64,000 nucleotides of DNA, taken from Litoribacterium kuwaitense (GTDB lineage Bacteria > Bacillota > Bacilli > Bacillales > DSM-28697). The stretch lies in the NCBI RefSeq assembly GCF_011058155.1, contig NZ_JAALFC010000002.1:124001-188000 (forward strand), given 5' to 3'. Below are positions 38,345 through 48,132 of this stretch, in pieces. Numbering within the stretch: the first letter of the stretch is position 1; every line of letters starts with the position of its first letter. The position numbers and the translations under genes are program-made. The notes beneath the pieces were generated by a model. That model saw only the letters and a program-made list of their open reading frames with translations. It had not been told where the DNA came from and did no database searches.

Positions 38345-38372
38345 GCGCTGCTCCAAAGAGGGGCAGCGTCTT
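38345..38372 (+). terminator. Terminator after binding protein 2
   Basis: GCGCTGCTCC / GGGGCAGCG-type stem, then TCTTTC; a nearly identical hairpin follows binding protein 3. Confidence 0.7.
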
Positions 38373-38471
38373 TCACATGAGATAATGTCATCATCTGTCT
38401 TATCTTTCGATTTTTCTTTTTATTCTGATATAAAAACAAATAAATATAATGAATCATTGAGGAGGATTTAA

Positions 38472-40066
38472 ATGAACAAAATCAGTAGAGGATTATTATT
38501 TTTTATGATGATGTCTGTCGCTATGCTCGTTGCTTGCAGTGAAAGTGAAAGTACTGTTAGTGAGAAAAGCAAAGAAAACGCCATCAACAAAGAGGGGTTT
38601 CCAATTGTGGATGAGCCGATTGAAATGACGATGTTCGGCCCGAACCACGGATTGGCTGAATGGGAAGATATGCTTTTTTCCAAGAGATGGAGGAAATGAC
38701 GAATATTCAATTTGATTTTACGACGCCAACGTTAGAGAGTGCTGAAACTCAAAAGAACTTAATGTTTGCGAGTGGTGATTACCCTCATGTGTTATTTGGA
38801 GCAAGCCTGACAATGGAAGAGCAAGTCGATTACGGCAGTCAAGAAATCCTCGTTCCATTAAATGATCTCATTGAAGAGCATGCCCCTAATGTACAAAAAA
38901 TGCTTGAAGAGTATCCTGAGGTAGAAAAAGTTATTACAGCGACGGACGGCAATATTTATGCGCTTCCTCAAATTACTAAAGGTGGAATCATTTGGGCGCG
39001 CGGTCCAATGTGGTATAACAACGACTGGCTGGAAGCATTAAATGTTGAAGAGCTACCGACAACGACAGACGAACTGTACGACCTACTCGTACGTTTTAAA
39101 ACAGAAGACCCAAATGGAAACGGTGAACAAGACGAATTTCCGATAAGTGCCTACACAATGGATGATATTCGTATGTATATGTTAGGAGCGTTTGGGCATC
39201 GTGATCAAGGTGTAGAGGTGAAAGATGGCGAAGTGATTTATACGGGTATTGAGCCAGGGTATAAAGCGTATCTTGAGTATGTAAACAAACTTTATTCAGA
39301 AGGTTTGCTAGATTCCGAATCATTCTCACAAACCGCTGAACAGAAAAAGGCGAAAGGTCAAGCGAATCAAATTGGTTTATTTTCCGACTGGTTTGCTTAC
39401 TTTACCCTTGGTGGAGAGCCAAATAGTACAGATGACCCGATGATGCAACCTATCAAAAGTGATCTTGTTGACGAGCCAGTTTTGCCAATGAATGAAGGTA
39501 TTTCAGTCGGACAGTTTGCCATTACCTCAACGAATCCAAACCCGGAAGCCTCCATGCGATGGATAGATTATCTCTATTCATTAGAAGGGGCAACCTTGGT
39601 GAACATGGGTCCGGAAGGTGTATTTTGGGAATGGAAAGACGAGGAAAATGGTGTTCGTGTCCACAATGAAAAACCTGCTGAGCATAAATCGCTAGAGGAA
39701 TGGAGAGCGACGCTGACCCCGGCGTATGGTGCACCGATGCCAGGACGCTCATTTCCTGAGATTGACTTAAGTTGGGACGATAATGAATTCGCGCAATTTA
39801 CCCATGAAGAAACTGCTGAGAAATATGAACCTTATGCTGAGGTTGCGCTGCCACAAATGTTTTTAACGAAAGAAGAGCAAAGCGAAGTAAGCCGAATTCG
39901 AGCTGACTTAGATGCTTATGTTGAGCAGATGGAAGCCAAATTTATCACCGGGCAAACGTCGATGTCCGAATGGGACAATTATGTAGAAACGGCAAAAAAT
40001 ATGAACGTCGATCGTCTCGTAGAAATTTATTCAACTGCATATGACCGGCATAATTCAGCAGAGTAA
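38472..40066 (+). pseudogene. Solute-binding lipoprotein 3, LplA/YtcQ type, apparent frameshift; chimeric
   Basis: About 531 residues once rejoined. Lipobox LVAC. The leader and first mature residues (CSESESTVSEKSKE) match protein 4 (CSESESSVSERSKE), while the rest matches protein 2, suggesting recombination. The frame breaks at the T6 run 38674-38679; one added T joins EDMLF to FQEMEEMTNIQ. Strong GAGGAGG site before ATG 38472. The same position is affected in binding protein 2. Confidence 0.88.
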
Positions 40067-40074
40067 AAGACCGT

Positions 40075-40106
40075 AGCGCTGCTCTAAAAAAGAGCAGCGT
40101 CTTTCA
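40075..40106 (+). terminator. Terminator after binding protein 3
   Basis: CGCTGCTCT / AGAGCAGCG stem, then TCTTTC; close copy of the hairpin after binding protein 2. Confidence 0.75.
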
Positions 40107-40207
40107 TATGAAGCTGATTGAGAGAAGTCATTCGCCTTTAGATTTTTCGCTATATTCTGACGAAAAATCTAAAGGTAAGAATGGATGAATCATTAAGGAG
40201 GGGTTCA

Positions 40208-41794
40208 ATGAACAAAGCGAAGGTAGGGTTCTTGCTTTCTTTTATGTTGTCTGTCGTTATGCTCGTTGCCTGCAGCGAAAGTGAAAGTAGTGTTAGTGAG
40301 AGAAGTAAAGAAATTTCTTTGACCAAAGAAGGGTTTCCGATCGTTGAAGAGCCTGTGACGATGGAGATGTTTGGTCCAAGCACAAGCATCGCTGATTGGG
40401 AAGATATGCACTTTTTTAAAGAAATGGAAGAGATCACAAATGTGAAGCTGACGTTTTTAAATCCAAGTTTGGAAAGCCTTGAAACACAGAAAAACCTCAT
40501 GTTTGCCAGTGGTGATTACTCAGATATATTATTTGGAGCTAGTTTAACACTTGAAGAACAAGTGGATTATGGGAGTCAAGGAATTCTCATTCCTCTCAAT
40601 GATTTAATTGAAGAACACGCTCCTAACGTGCAAAAGGTCTTGGAAGATTACCCATTGGTCGAACAAGTCATTACAGCAACGGATGGGAACATATATGCTT
40701 TACCGAATGTGGATATGGGCATTACATGGGATCGTGGACCAATGTGGTATAACCAAAAATGGCTGGATGCTCTTGAGGTGGAGGGGCTACCTGAGACGAC
40801 AGATGAATTGTATCAGCTGCTAAAGCGTTTTAAAACGGAAGATCCGAATGGCAATGGAGAAGCTGATGAAATACCGTTAACGGCCTTTAAGATTGAAGAT
40901 ATTCGCCAATGGTTCCTAGGCTTCTTTGGTCATCTCGATCCAGGATTAGAAGTAATTGATGGAGAAGTGATTTTTGGTGCGATTCAACCTGGCTATAAAG
41001 CATACCTTGAATACATGAATAAGTTATACGCAGAAGGGCTATTGGACCCAGAAAGCTTTTCGCAAACTGGAGATCAGAAAAAAGCAAAAGGTCAGGCCAA
41101 CCAAATTGGCTTGTTTGCCGACTGGTCGCCGCATTTTACATTAGGTGGGGAGGCAGAACCGGGTGACCACCCAATGATGCAGCCTGTGAGAAGTGATATC
41201 GTTGACGAGCCTCGTTTGCCAAAAAGAGATGGGATTTCACCAGGCCAATTTGCTATCACTTCATCGAATCCTTATCCTGAAGTAGCGATCCGCTGGGTAG
41301 ACTATTTATATTCTTTAGAAGGAGCGACGCTTGCCAACATCGGGAAAGAAGGGGTGTTTTGGGAATGGAAGGACGAAGAGAAAGGCATTCGTGTCAATAA
41401 AGAAACACCAGCACAATATGGCAGCGGGGAAGAGTGGCGTGGCTCATTGACCCCTGACTTTGGCGTGCCAATTCCAAAAAGGGGCTATACAGAAATCGGC
41501 TTAAGCTGGGAAGATAGCTCAACGTTTACCCTTGATGAGACAGCGGAAAAATTTGAGCCTTATGCGCAAGTTGCTCTTCCAAAAATGTTTCTTACGAAAG
41601 AAGAGCAAAATGAGGTCGGGCGAATTCGAGCTGACTTAGATGCTTACGTTGAGCAAATGGAAGCCAAGTTTATTACCGGGCAAGAACCGCTTTCAAAATG
41701 GGATGAATATGTTGATACAGTTAACAAAATGAAAGTTGGTCGATTGATTGAAATTTATGCCGAAGCTTACGAGAAATTTAATACGGCTGAATAA
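40208..41794 (+). CDS. Solute-binding lipoprotein 4, LplA/YtcQ type
   Basis: 528 residues, intact. Lipobox LVAC in MNKAKVGFLLSFML-SVVMLVAC. Mature part clusters with protein 1 (PLTAFKIEDIRQWFLGFFGHLDPG; QTGDQKKAKGQANQIGLFADWSPHFTLGG). GGAGGGG site precedes ATG 40208. Last of the four tandem paralogs, with its own terminator, so all are probably separately tunable binding subunits for the one permease pair. Confidence 0.92.
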   Translation: MNKAKVGFLLSFMLSVVMLVACSESESSVSERSKEISLTKEGFPIVEEPVTMEMFGPSTSIADWEDMHFFKEMEEITNVKLTFLNPSLESLETQKNLMFASGDYSDILFGASLTLEEQVDYGSQGILIPLNDLIEEHAPNVQKVLEDYPLVEQVITATDGNIYALPNVDMGITWDRGPMWYNQKWLDALEVEGLPETTDELYQLLKRFKTEDPNGNGEADEIPLTAFKIEDIRQWFLGFFGHLDPGLEVIDGEVIFGAIQPGYKAYLEYMNKLYAEGLLDPESFSQTGDQKKAKGQANQIGLFADWSPHFTLGGEAEPGDHPMMQPVRSDIVDEPRLPKRDGISPGQFAITSSNPYPEVAIRWVDYLYSLEGATLANIGKEGVFWEWKDEEKGIRVNKETPAQYGSGEEWRGSLTPDFGVPIPKRGYTEIGLSWEDSSTFTLDETAEKFEPYAQVALPKMFLTKEEQNEVGRIRADLDAYVEQMEAKFITGQEPLSKWDEYVDTVNKMKVGRLIEIYAEAYEKFNTAE

Positions 41795-41798
41795 TCTT

Positions 41799-41836
41799 AA
41801 AGGCGCTGTAACCTTATCAAAGGTCAGCGCCTTTTT
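41799..41836 (+). terminator. Terminator after binding protein 4
   Basis: AAAGGCGCTG / CAGCGCCTTT stem with T6. Confidence 0.88.
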
Positions 41837-42069
41837 TGGATAAGGTTTACGCAAGGGTTGATACTTTCGTTCAAAAAGACGCCATGATACAATAATAAGA
41901 AGACTTATACACAAAAATCTAAGACTTTAAAGATATATTTCCCCATACCCCACTCCCTTTTAAACCACCGATACACTCGATGTCCCATTCTTAGCATCTT
42001 TCATTTTTAATCGATTTCTGTGAAGAACGTGCAGTCAAAGGTATGACAAATCAGTGAAGGAGTGGCAGT

Positions 42070-42465
42070 ATGTTTAAAGATTTAATGAAGATTAAGGAAA
42101 TTGACGGAGAACTAAAGCTCTCTCACAAGCAAAAGGATTTTGGGATTACACTATCTACAGAAGAGCTTATCGTTCAAAAGCCCCATATGAATTATCACAT
42201 TAAATTAGATGATATTGTCAGTATTCGTCCGTTTGAATCCCCTCGTTTTAAAAGTATTTCCTTAAGCACAGGTTTAGAAAATGCCAGAGAAGTAGCAATG
42301 ATGAATCAACATCGTAATCATTATCAATTTCATGTAAAAAAAGCGTATGTGCATCGCCGGAGCGGCATTTCTGAGATCGGTACAACTTCTATTGTCTTTC
42401 CAATACGTCAAAAATATATTCAGCGAATTGCCACATATGGTGGAATGACAGGTGTCATTGCATAA
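42070..42465 (+). CDS. Unknown 131-residue protein
   Basis: Begins MFKDLMKIKEIDGELKLSHKQK; predicted mostly beta-strand (LKLSHKQKDFGITLS, ELIVQKPHMNYHIKLDDIVSIRPF), which could be a PH-like small fold. Soluble, no signal peptide. Good GAAGGAG site. Stands alone between the binding-protein cluster and the antiporter, same strand as both. I do not recognise a family. Confidence 0.65.
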   Translation: MFKDLMKIKEIDGELKLSHKQKDFGITLSTEELIVQKPHMNYHIKLDDIVSIRPFESPRFKSISLSTGLENAREVAMMNQHRNHYQFHVKKAYVHRRSGISEIGTTSIVFPIRQKYIQRIATYGGMTGVIA

Positions 42466-42594
42466 AATGAACAAGTAAGAATGTCAGCTTTTGAGTGTTT
42501 GTGTATATTTCTCGGTCATTGAAGGTTCGGGGAGGGGATTATAGGACTTTACACTGTTCATGATTAAGGATTTGTAGCAGAACGGAGAATGTGT

Positions 42595-44097
42595 ATGTCG
42601 GAATTTTTTCAAGTGGATTACTTTATTTTACTCTTTTCAATATTATTTTTATGTGGTGTCCTATCAGTCAAATTTTCTACGCGATTAAATGTACCAGCAC
42701 TGATCTTTTTTATCGGTATTGGAATGTTGATTGGCAGTGATGGGCTTGGCATCATTTATTTTGATAATCCACACTATGGTCAGTTAGTAGGAATTATTGC
42801 ACTTGTTATTATTTTGTTTGAGGGCGGATTGCAAACGAAATGGACGGATGTTAAGCCAGTCATGAAACCGGCGATCTCTTTAGCGACTTTAGGGGTCGTC
42901 GTCACAATGTTTGTACTTGGTGTTGTCGCCTATTTTGTTCTCGATGAAATATCATTTCTCTATGCGTTGCTTTTCGGAGCAATCGTTGGTTCTACGGATG
43001 CTGCCGCTGTATTTGCAGTGATTAAGGGACAGAACATTCGAAAAAAAATTGAAGCAACTCTCGAAGCGGAATCAGGAACAAACGACCCGATGGCGATGTT
43101 CTTAACCATTTCGTTAATTGAGTGGATTATGTCGCCAGGCTCTAATATATTTGAAATGATGGGATTTTTTGTTTTACAGATGGGTCTAGGTATTTTATGC
43201 GGTCTAGGTTTTGGAAAACTTGCACAAACCATTATTAATCGCATTAATCTGGACTCGAGTGGTTTATATCCAGTGTTGGCGACCGCATTTGCCATGTTTA
43301 CGTACGCTTTTACGACGATGATTCAAGGCAGTGGCTTACTTGCAGTCTATATTGCTGCGATTTTACTCGGTAATTCTGAGTTGACCTATAAGCATTCTAT
43401 TTTGCGCTTTAATGAAGGTTTTGCTTGGCTCGCGCAGATTACGATGTTTATTATTCTCGGACTCCTCGTGTTTCCTGATAATTTATTATCTGGTGACTTT
43501 ATCTGGCGTGGCCTTTTGCTCTCTGTATTCCTCATTCTCGTTGCTCGTCCAATCGCCGTTTTCGTGTCGCTCGCTTTTTCCCGCTATACGTTGAAAGAAA
43601 AAATATTTATTTCATGGGCCGGTTTACGCGGAGCTGTCCCCATCGTTCTCGCAACATTTATGTTTGCCGAAGGGCTCGAGAACGCCCAGCTTTTCTTCAA
43701 CATCGTCTTCTTTGTCGTCTTAACGTCAACGCTTATCCAAGGTTCGACGATCGCTTTATTAGCCCGCATTCTAGGCTTGTCAGAGGATGGCCGACCGACT
43801 CCACCGCATTCGCTTGAACTGATTTCCATCGGTAAAGCCAATGCAGAGATGATGGAATATGTCGTGTCTCCCAATGATCATTTTATCAATCAACGTCTGA
43901 TCGATCTAGATTTTCCGAATAAAGTCATTGTAAGTGTGATCATTCGCGGAGAAAACCTGGTGACGCCTTATGGTGACACAACCATTCTTCCAGGTGATGT
44001 TCTTTATTTTCTCGTTCCCAAAACGAGAAAGCCGCAACTGATGGAATATCTCGAGCAATCAGAGGTTGAAGAAGAGGCAAGAACGCATTCCATGTAA
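42595..44097 (+). CDS. Potassium/proton antiporter, CPA1/NhaP2-like with RCK_C domain
   Basis: About 500 residues: 12 or so membrane helices, including the catalytic helix IVGSTDAAAVFAVIKG and SGTNDPMAMFLTI (the TDAA and ND motifs of CPA1 exchangers), followed by a cytoplasmic TrkA-C/RCK_C domain at about residues 415-490 (MEYVVSPNDHFINQRLIDLDFPNKVIVSVII). CvrA/YcgO-type. Functions in K+ or Na+ export and pH homeostasis, consistent with an alkali/salt habitat. ATG at 42595 behind CGGAG; GTG 42589 is also in frame. Confidence 0.9.
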   Translation: MSEFFQVDYFILLFSILFLCGVLSVKFSTRLNVPALIFFIGIGMLIGSDGLGIIYFDNPHYGQLVGIIALVIILFEGGLQTKWTDVKPVMKPAISLATLGVVVTMFVLGVVAYFVLDEISFLYALLFGAIVGSTDAAAVFAVIKGQNIRKKIEATLEAESGTNDPMAMFLTISLIEWIMSPGSNIFEMMGFFVLQMGLGILCGLGFGKLAQTIINRINLDSSGLYPVLATAFAMFTYAFTTMIQGSGLLAVYIAAILLGNSELTYKHSILRFNEGFAWLAQITMFIILGLLVFPDNLLSGDFIWRGLLLSVFLILVARPIAVFVSLAFSRYTLKEKIFISWAGLRGAVPIVLATFMFAEGLENAQLFFNIVFFVVLTSTLIQGSTIALLARILGLSEDGRPTPPHSLELISIGKANAEMMEYVVSPNDHFINQRLIDLDFPNKVIVSVIIRGENLVTPYGDTTILPGDVLYFLVPKTRKPQLMEYLEQSEVEEEARTHSM

Positions 44098-44115
44098 TCT
44101 ATACTTTGTCAATGC

Positions 44116-44145
44116 AAACGGACATCCTGTTAAGGATGTCCGTTT
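44116..44145 (+). terminator. Terminator after antiporter
   Basis: Perfect AAACGGACATCC / GGATGTCCGTTT stem. Confidence 0.8.
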
Positions 44146-44225
44146 CAGGTTGTTGACAAAGCCGTCGCTTTTTAAAACAGGCGAAAAGTAGAAGCATCCA
44201 TTAAGCGAACGGTGCTTGACAAACT

Positions 44226-45029
44226 TTATTTGTTTCGATATGCACTGTGCATCGTCGGTCCAACGTATTCATTTAACTTAAAGCCGTGTTGAATCGCAGC
44301 AGTAATGAAATCTTTTGCCGTTTCGATCGCTTCTTTAATTGCCGCGCCACGTGCGAGTTCAGCTGTAATTGCTGCCGAGTACGTACAGCCTGCGCCATGG
44401 GTGTAAGATGTAGCTACTCGATCAGCCTCAAACATTTCAAAGGTTGTGCCATCATAAAGTAAGTCAGTTGCTCTGCCATCGGCTTTATTCTGACCACCTT
44501 TTATTAACACATATTTTGGCCCAAGCGCATGAATTTTTTCAGCCGCTTTTTTCATATCATCAATTCCTTTAAGCGGTGGCATTTGCGCTAATTGACTCGC
44601 TTCAAATAGGTTTGGTGTCGCGATTGTTGCGACAGGGACTAAGACGTCTCGTAAAGCAACAGATGTCTCTGGATGAAGAACTTCATCATTTCCTTTACAA
44701 ACCATGACAGGGTCAACGACGACATTTTTTATTCCGTGCGTTTGGATGGTGTCTGCGACAAGCTCAATAATCTCAACAGAGCCAAGCATGCCTGTTTTTA
44801 AGGCATCAATGTTCACACTGAACAAGGTATCAAGCTGCGCTTTCACCGTCGCTGTTTCCTGAGGGAAAACGAGGTGATTCCAATGATTGTTTGGGTCCAT
44901 GGTGACAATAGTGGTCACTGCACTCATGCCGTACACATTTCGTTCTTGGAAAGTCTTTAAATCGGCTTGAATTCCAGCACCGCCACTTGTATCTGAGCCT
45001 GCGATGGTCACTGCTTTCGGTAATCCCAT
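44226..45029 (-). CDS. pdxK: Pyridoxine/pyridoxal kinase (ThiD-like)
   Basis: 267 residues, ribokinase fold. TIAGSDTSGGAGIQADLKTFQE at the N-terminus, DPVMVCKGNDE, and the anion-hole TSYTHGAGCTYSAAITAELARG. Closest in pattern to B. subtilis PdxK, which phosphorylates B6 vitamers; ThiD (HMP kinase) is the alternative, but YGMSAVTTIVTMDPNNHWNH favours PdxK. Start at 45029. Confidence 0.88.
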   Translation of the reverse strand: MGLPKAVTIAGSDTSGGAGIQADLKTFQERNVYGMSAVTTIVTMDPNNHWNHLVFPQETATVKAQLDTLFSVNIDALKTGMLGSVEIIELVADTIQTHGIKNVVVDPVMVCKGNDEVLHPETSVALRDVLVPVATIATPNLFEASQLAQMPPLKGIDDMKKAAEKIHALGPKYVLIKGGQNKADGRATDLLYDGTTFEMFEADRVATSYTHGAGCTYSAAITAELARGAAIKEAIETAKDFITAAIQHGFKLNEYVGPTMHSAYRNK

Positions 45030-45175
45030 TAAACATTCCCCTTTCTATACATTTCTTTATTATAACAAGAATCGACATTGTGAGCATTGCATCTGATTGA
45101 TTCCTGTCACCCGTATAGAAATGGCACAATGACAAAAAATAAAAAAACATCTCTGAAAAGGAGGGGAAACAAGCA

Positions 45176-45298
45176 TTGAGACAGCGAAAAGCCAAGAAAA
45201 ATAAAGGCACACAGTCGGATCAGCAGACGACGCAGGAGCAAATTTCGGATGTGTACAAAGAAGGAACGATAGACCAAAAAGAAACGCCTCAGCATTAA
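45176..45298 (+). CDS. Small hydrophilic peptide, unknown
   Basis: 40 residues from TTG with a strong AAAAGGAGGGG site upstream. Sequence is Lys/Gln-rich (RQRKAKKNKGTQSDQQTTQEQ, then ISDVYKEGTIDQKETPQH). Size, charge and lack of hydrophobic core resemble small spore-associated proteins, but no family is recognised. It sits divergent from pdxK and upstream of the ger operon. Confidence 0.5.
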   Translation: MRQRKAKKNKGTQSDQQTTQEQISDVYKEGTIDQKETPQH

Positions 45299-45504
45299 TT
45301 TCTTTGTTTAGTCTGTCTTAGGAATAGACGGGAAGATGAGTGAATCCCCCGAACGTCAATTCTTATGTTTTCCAGTATGATGGCACCTTTTTCCACAAAC
45401 GAAAAAGGTGTTTATTTAGTTATTTAATTCGATTGTCCGTTTCGTATAATTCATTTGCGCTCAGGAAAAGCTGACATGTAAGACGTGAGAGAGGAATTTT
45501 CACC

Positions 45505-47013
45505 ATGATATGGAAATGGCTAAAGCGCTCGTGGAAAAGTTCAGACGATAAAGCACATTCAACGGTTACAATACCAGAAATGCTTGACCAATTAGCGGAA
45601 TCTAATGATTTTCTCGCGTATAATGCACATACAAACAATGGAACGGTCTATTTGAGCTACAGTAATCCTTTGGTAGACGCGGACATTCTGCATAATCATC
45701 TGCTTCCTCAACTTGTGAAATATGACATTAACTCAATTGAAGACTTGTCTAAAGCGATTCCTTTTGAACAAAAATCAATGACGATGGATGCCGAGGAAGC
45801 GGAAAAAAAGATCATGAACGGGTTTGTCTCGGTTCAGTTGCAAAAAGGAGATCACCAGACGATCCTTGTTCCTGCTGGTTTATCACGAGCGAGGCAAGTC
45901 GCAACTGCAGAAGTAGAGTTTTCTGTATTGGGACCGAAGGAAGCTTTTCTCGAAGCGTTGGATACGAATTTGAATCTCGTTCGCAAACGATTACCGGTCC
46001 ATGAACTAAAAGTAGATGAACTTAGCTCAGGACGGCTAACGAAAACGAGAATTGCAGTGCTATCTATGGAAGGGATTACGAATAAAGAAAACGTCGATAC
46101 GGTCAAGCAACGATTAAATGAGATCGACTTTGACCAGATTAATGACAGTTCGTTCTTAGCACAAATGATGGCGGATAATTCGAACTCAATCTTTCCGCAA
46201 TTTATTGATACAGAGCGTCCCGATCGCGTCGCTTCAGCGTTAGCAGAGGGAAAAGTCGCCATCTTAATGGATGGCTCTCCAATGGCATTGCTGGCGCCAA
46301 CGACGCTGTTAGAGTTTTTTGTAGCGTTTGAAGATTATTTTTTAAACTGGATTATTGCCACCTCGTTTCGTGTGATCCGTGTTTGTTCGGTTCTGTTTTC
46401 CATTTTTGCGACTCCGTTGTATGTTGCTATTTTAACTTTTCATTACGAAATGATCCCAAGGGATTTAATGCCAACACTGATTACGACGCGACGAGAAGTA
46501 CCGTTTCCCCCCATTATCGAAGCGCTATTTCTTGAATTGACGATCGAGCTCTTAAGGGAGGCTGGGGCAAGACTGCCTACAAAAGTCGGACAGACCATTG
46601 GGATTGTGGGTGGTATTGTTATAGGGACAGCCGCTGTTGAAGCTGGGCTGACGAGTAACGTTCTTCTCATTATTGTCGCTTTAGCGGCACTGTCGTCGTT
46701 TACAACACCTGTTTATAAAATGAGTAATACGATTCGTTTGCTTCGTTTTCCGCTGCTACTCGCTGCTCAATTTTGGGGCTTAATCGGTATTGTCATTTGT
46801 GGAACGTTGATTTGGACACATTTACTGAGGTTGACTTCATTAGGAAGACCTTATCTTGAACCGCTCTTTCCGCTACGCTTGTCAGATTTTAAAGATACGC
46901 TCGTTCGCCTCCCATTTTCGAAGCAGTCGTTACGACCAATTCAAATGCAGACAGAAAAAATTGAGCGGTTTAAAAGGAAACGTGCCGCCAAGAAAAAAGA
47001 TATCGATGAGTAA
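45505..47013 (+). CDS. Spore germinant receptor subunit A (GerAA/GerKA family)
   Basis: 502 residues. Soluble N-terminal domain (about 1-240) with ...RVKKRLPVHELKVDELSSGRLTKTRIAVLSMEGITNKE-type features, then about five membrane helices (FEDYFLNWIIATSFRVIRVC; FHYEMIPRDLMPTLITTRREVPFPPIIEA is the diagnostic loop). First gene of a gerA-type operon. Nutrient germinant sensing in the spore inner membrane. Basic tail (KRKRAAKKKDIDE). GAGAGGA site at 45489. Confidence 0.92.
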   Translation: MIWKWLKRSWKSSDDKAHSTVTIPEMLDQLAESNDFLAYNAHTNNGTVYLSYSNPLVDADILHNHLLPQLVKYDINSIEDLSKAIPFEQKSMTMDAEEAEKKIMNGFVSVQLQKGDHQTILVPAGLSRARQVATAEVEFSVLGPKEAFLEALDTNLNLVRKRLPVHELKVDELSSGRLTKTRIAVLSMEGITNKENVDTVKQRLNEIDFDQINDSSFLAQMMADNSNSIFPQFIDTERPDRVASALAEGKVAILMDGSPMALLAPTTLLEFFVAFEDYFLNWIIATSFRVIRVCSVLFSIFATPLYVAILTFHYEMIPRDLMPTLITTRREVPFPPIIEALFLELTIELLREAGARLPTKVGQTIGIVGGIVIGTAAVEAGLTSNVLLIIVALAALSSFTTPVYKMSNTIRLLRFPLLLAAQFWGLIGIVICGTLIWTHLLRLTSLGRPYLEPLFPLRLSDFKDTLVRLPFSKQSLRPIQMQTEKIERFKRKRAAKKKDIDE

Positions 47014-47034
47014 TAAAAAGGAGGAGCTAGTGAC

Positions 47035-48132
47035 GTGACTTCTCATATTAAAAAGCAATTTCGCGTGTCTCCTTTTTTTGTTCTGTTTTTAGTGCATGGC
47101 GCACAAACAGGTATTTTTATTTTAAATTTCCAACATTCTCTTGTGCCATACGTTGGCTATGATGCTTGGTTGAGCCTCCTTTTAGCTGCTGGTTTATCTC
47201 ATATCATCATTGCGCTCATTTATGTGGCGATGAAGCGATCGGGTGGAAGTATTGATCGGTTGCATGACCGTATTTTTGGGCGCGTTCTTGGGCGCGCCTT
47301 ATTAATGCTGTTAAGTATTGGTTATTTTGTAGGTGCATTTCTAATTTTGCGGACCTATATTCAAATTATACAAACGTGGGTTTTTCCAGATATGATCATT
47401 TGGCTGTTTGCTCTCGTCTTATTATTACTTGTAGGGTATATTGTTGCAGGAGGATTTCGGGTGGTGACAGGGATTACGGTATATAGCGTTTTCATCCCTT
47501 CATTTCTTCTTTTCGTTGTATTTTTCCCGATGCAATATGCGCAGTACTCTCCATTACTCCCCGTGTTTACAAGCTCAGTCACAAATATCTGGCAGGCTGC
47601 TTTAGGAATGATGCCTGCATTCTTCGGTTATCTATTCATTATTTTTTATTATCCCTTTATTAATGAGCCGGAAAAATCACAGAAATGGGCGCACTTAGCA
47701 AACTTAATATCGTTTGCGTTGTATGTTGTAACGGCATTTGTCAGCTTCAGCTTTTTTAGTCCAAATCAATTGATGGATCATATTTGGCCGACGCTGTCAT
47801 TGCTGCAAGTTGTCACCTTGCCTTTTGTTGAGAGGTTCGAGATCATTACGATTGCTTTTTGGCTTTTAATTTTACTGCCTTACACATGTTTAGCGATTTG
47901 GGCAGGAACGAAAATGCTAAAACGACTTACGGGCGCTCGACAGCGAACGTATGTATGGATCGTGATTGCAGGAATCTACATCTCGCTTCTTCTTATTACT
48001 CAACCCGAAAAGTTAAATATGTTTGCAGATTTTTATAGAGCGTATGGCGTTGTTGTTCTGTTTATATACGTGCCTGTTTTAGCGCTGGGTGCTCTATTTA
48101 AAGGGGAGGGGAGGAAAAGGAATGAAACGTAA
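47035..48132 (+). CDS. Spore germination permease-like subunit B (GerAB family)
   Basis: 365 residues, ten membrane helices, APC-superfamily-like endospore germination permease. Early helices FFVLFLVHGAQTGIFIL and VPYVGYDAWLSLLLAAGLSHI; GTG start 47035 behind AAAAGGAGGAG, 22 bases after the A subunit. Thought to bind the germinant. Overlaps the C subunit by 11 bases. Confidence 0.92.
   Translation: MTSHIKKQFRVSPFFVLFLVHGAQTGIFILNFQHSLVPYVGYDAWLSLLLAAGLSHIIIALIYVAMKRSGGSIDRLHDRIFGRVLGRALLMLLSIGYFVGAFLILRTYIQIIQTWVFPDMIIWLFALVLLLLVGYIVAGGFRVVTGITVYSVFIPSFLLFVVFFPMQYAQYSPLLPVFTSSVTNIWQAALGMMPAFFGYLFIIFYYPFINEPEKSQKWAHLANLISFALYVVTAFVSFSFFSPNQLMDHIWPTLSLLQVVTLPFVERFEIITIAFWLLILLPYTCLAIWAGTKMLKRLTGARQRTYVWIVIAGIYISLLLITQPEKLNMFADFYRAYGVVVLFIYVPVLALGALFKGEGRKRNET

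Noticed and set aside
36739-40066. Programmed frameshifting in binding proteins 2 and 3
   Set aside because: The slip sites lie in the same codon context, but six unrelated genes show the same T loss, and genes 1 and 4 have no such break; sequencing error is simpler.
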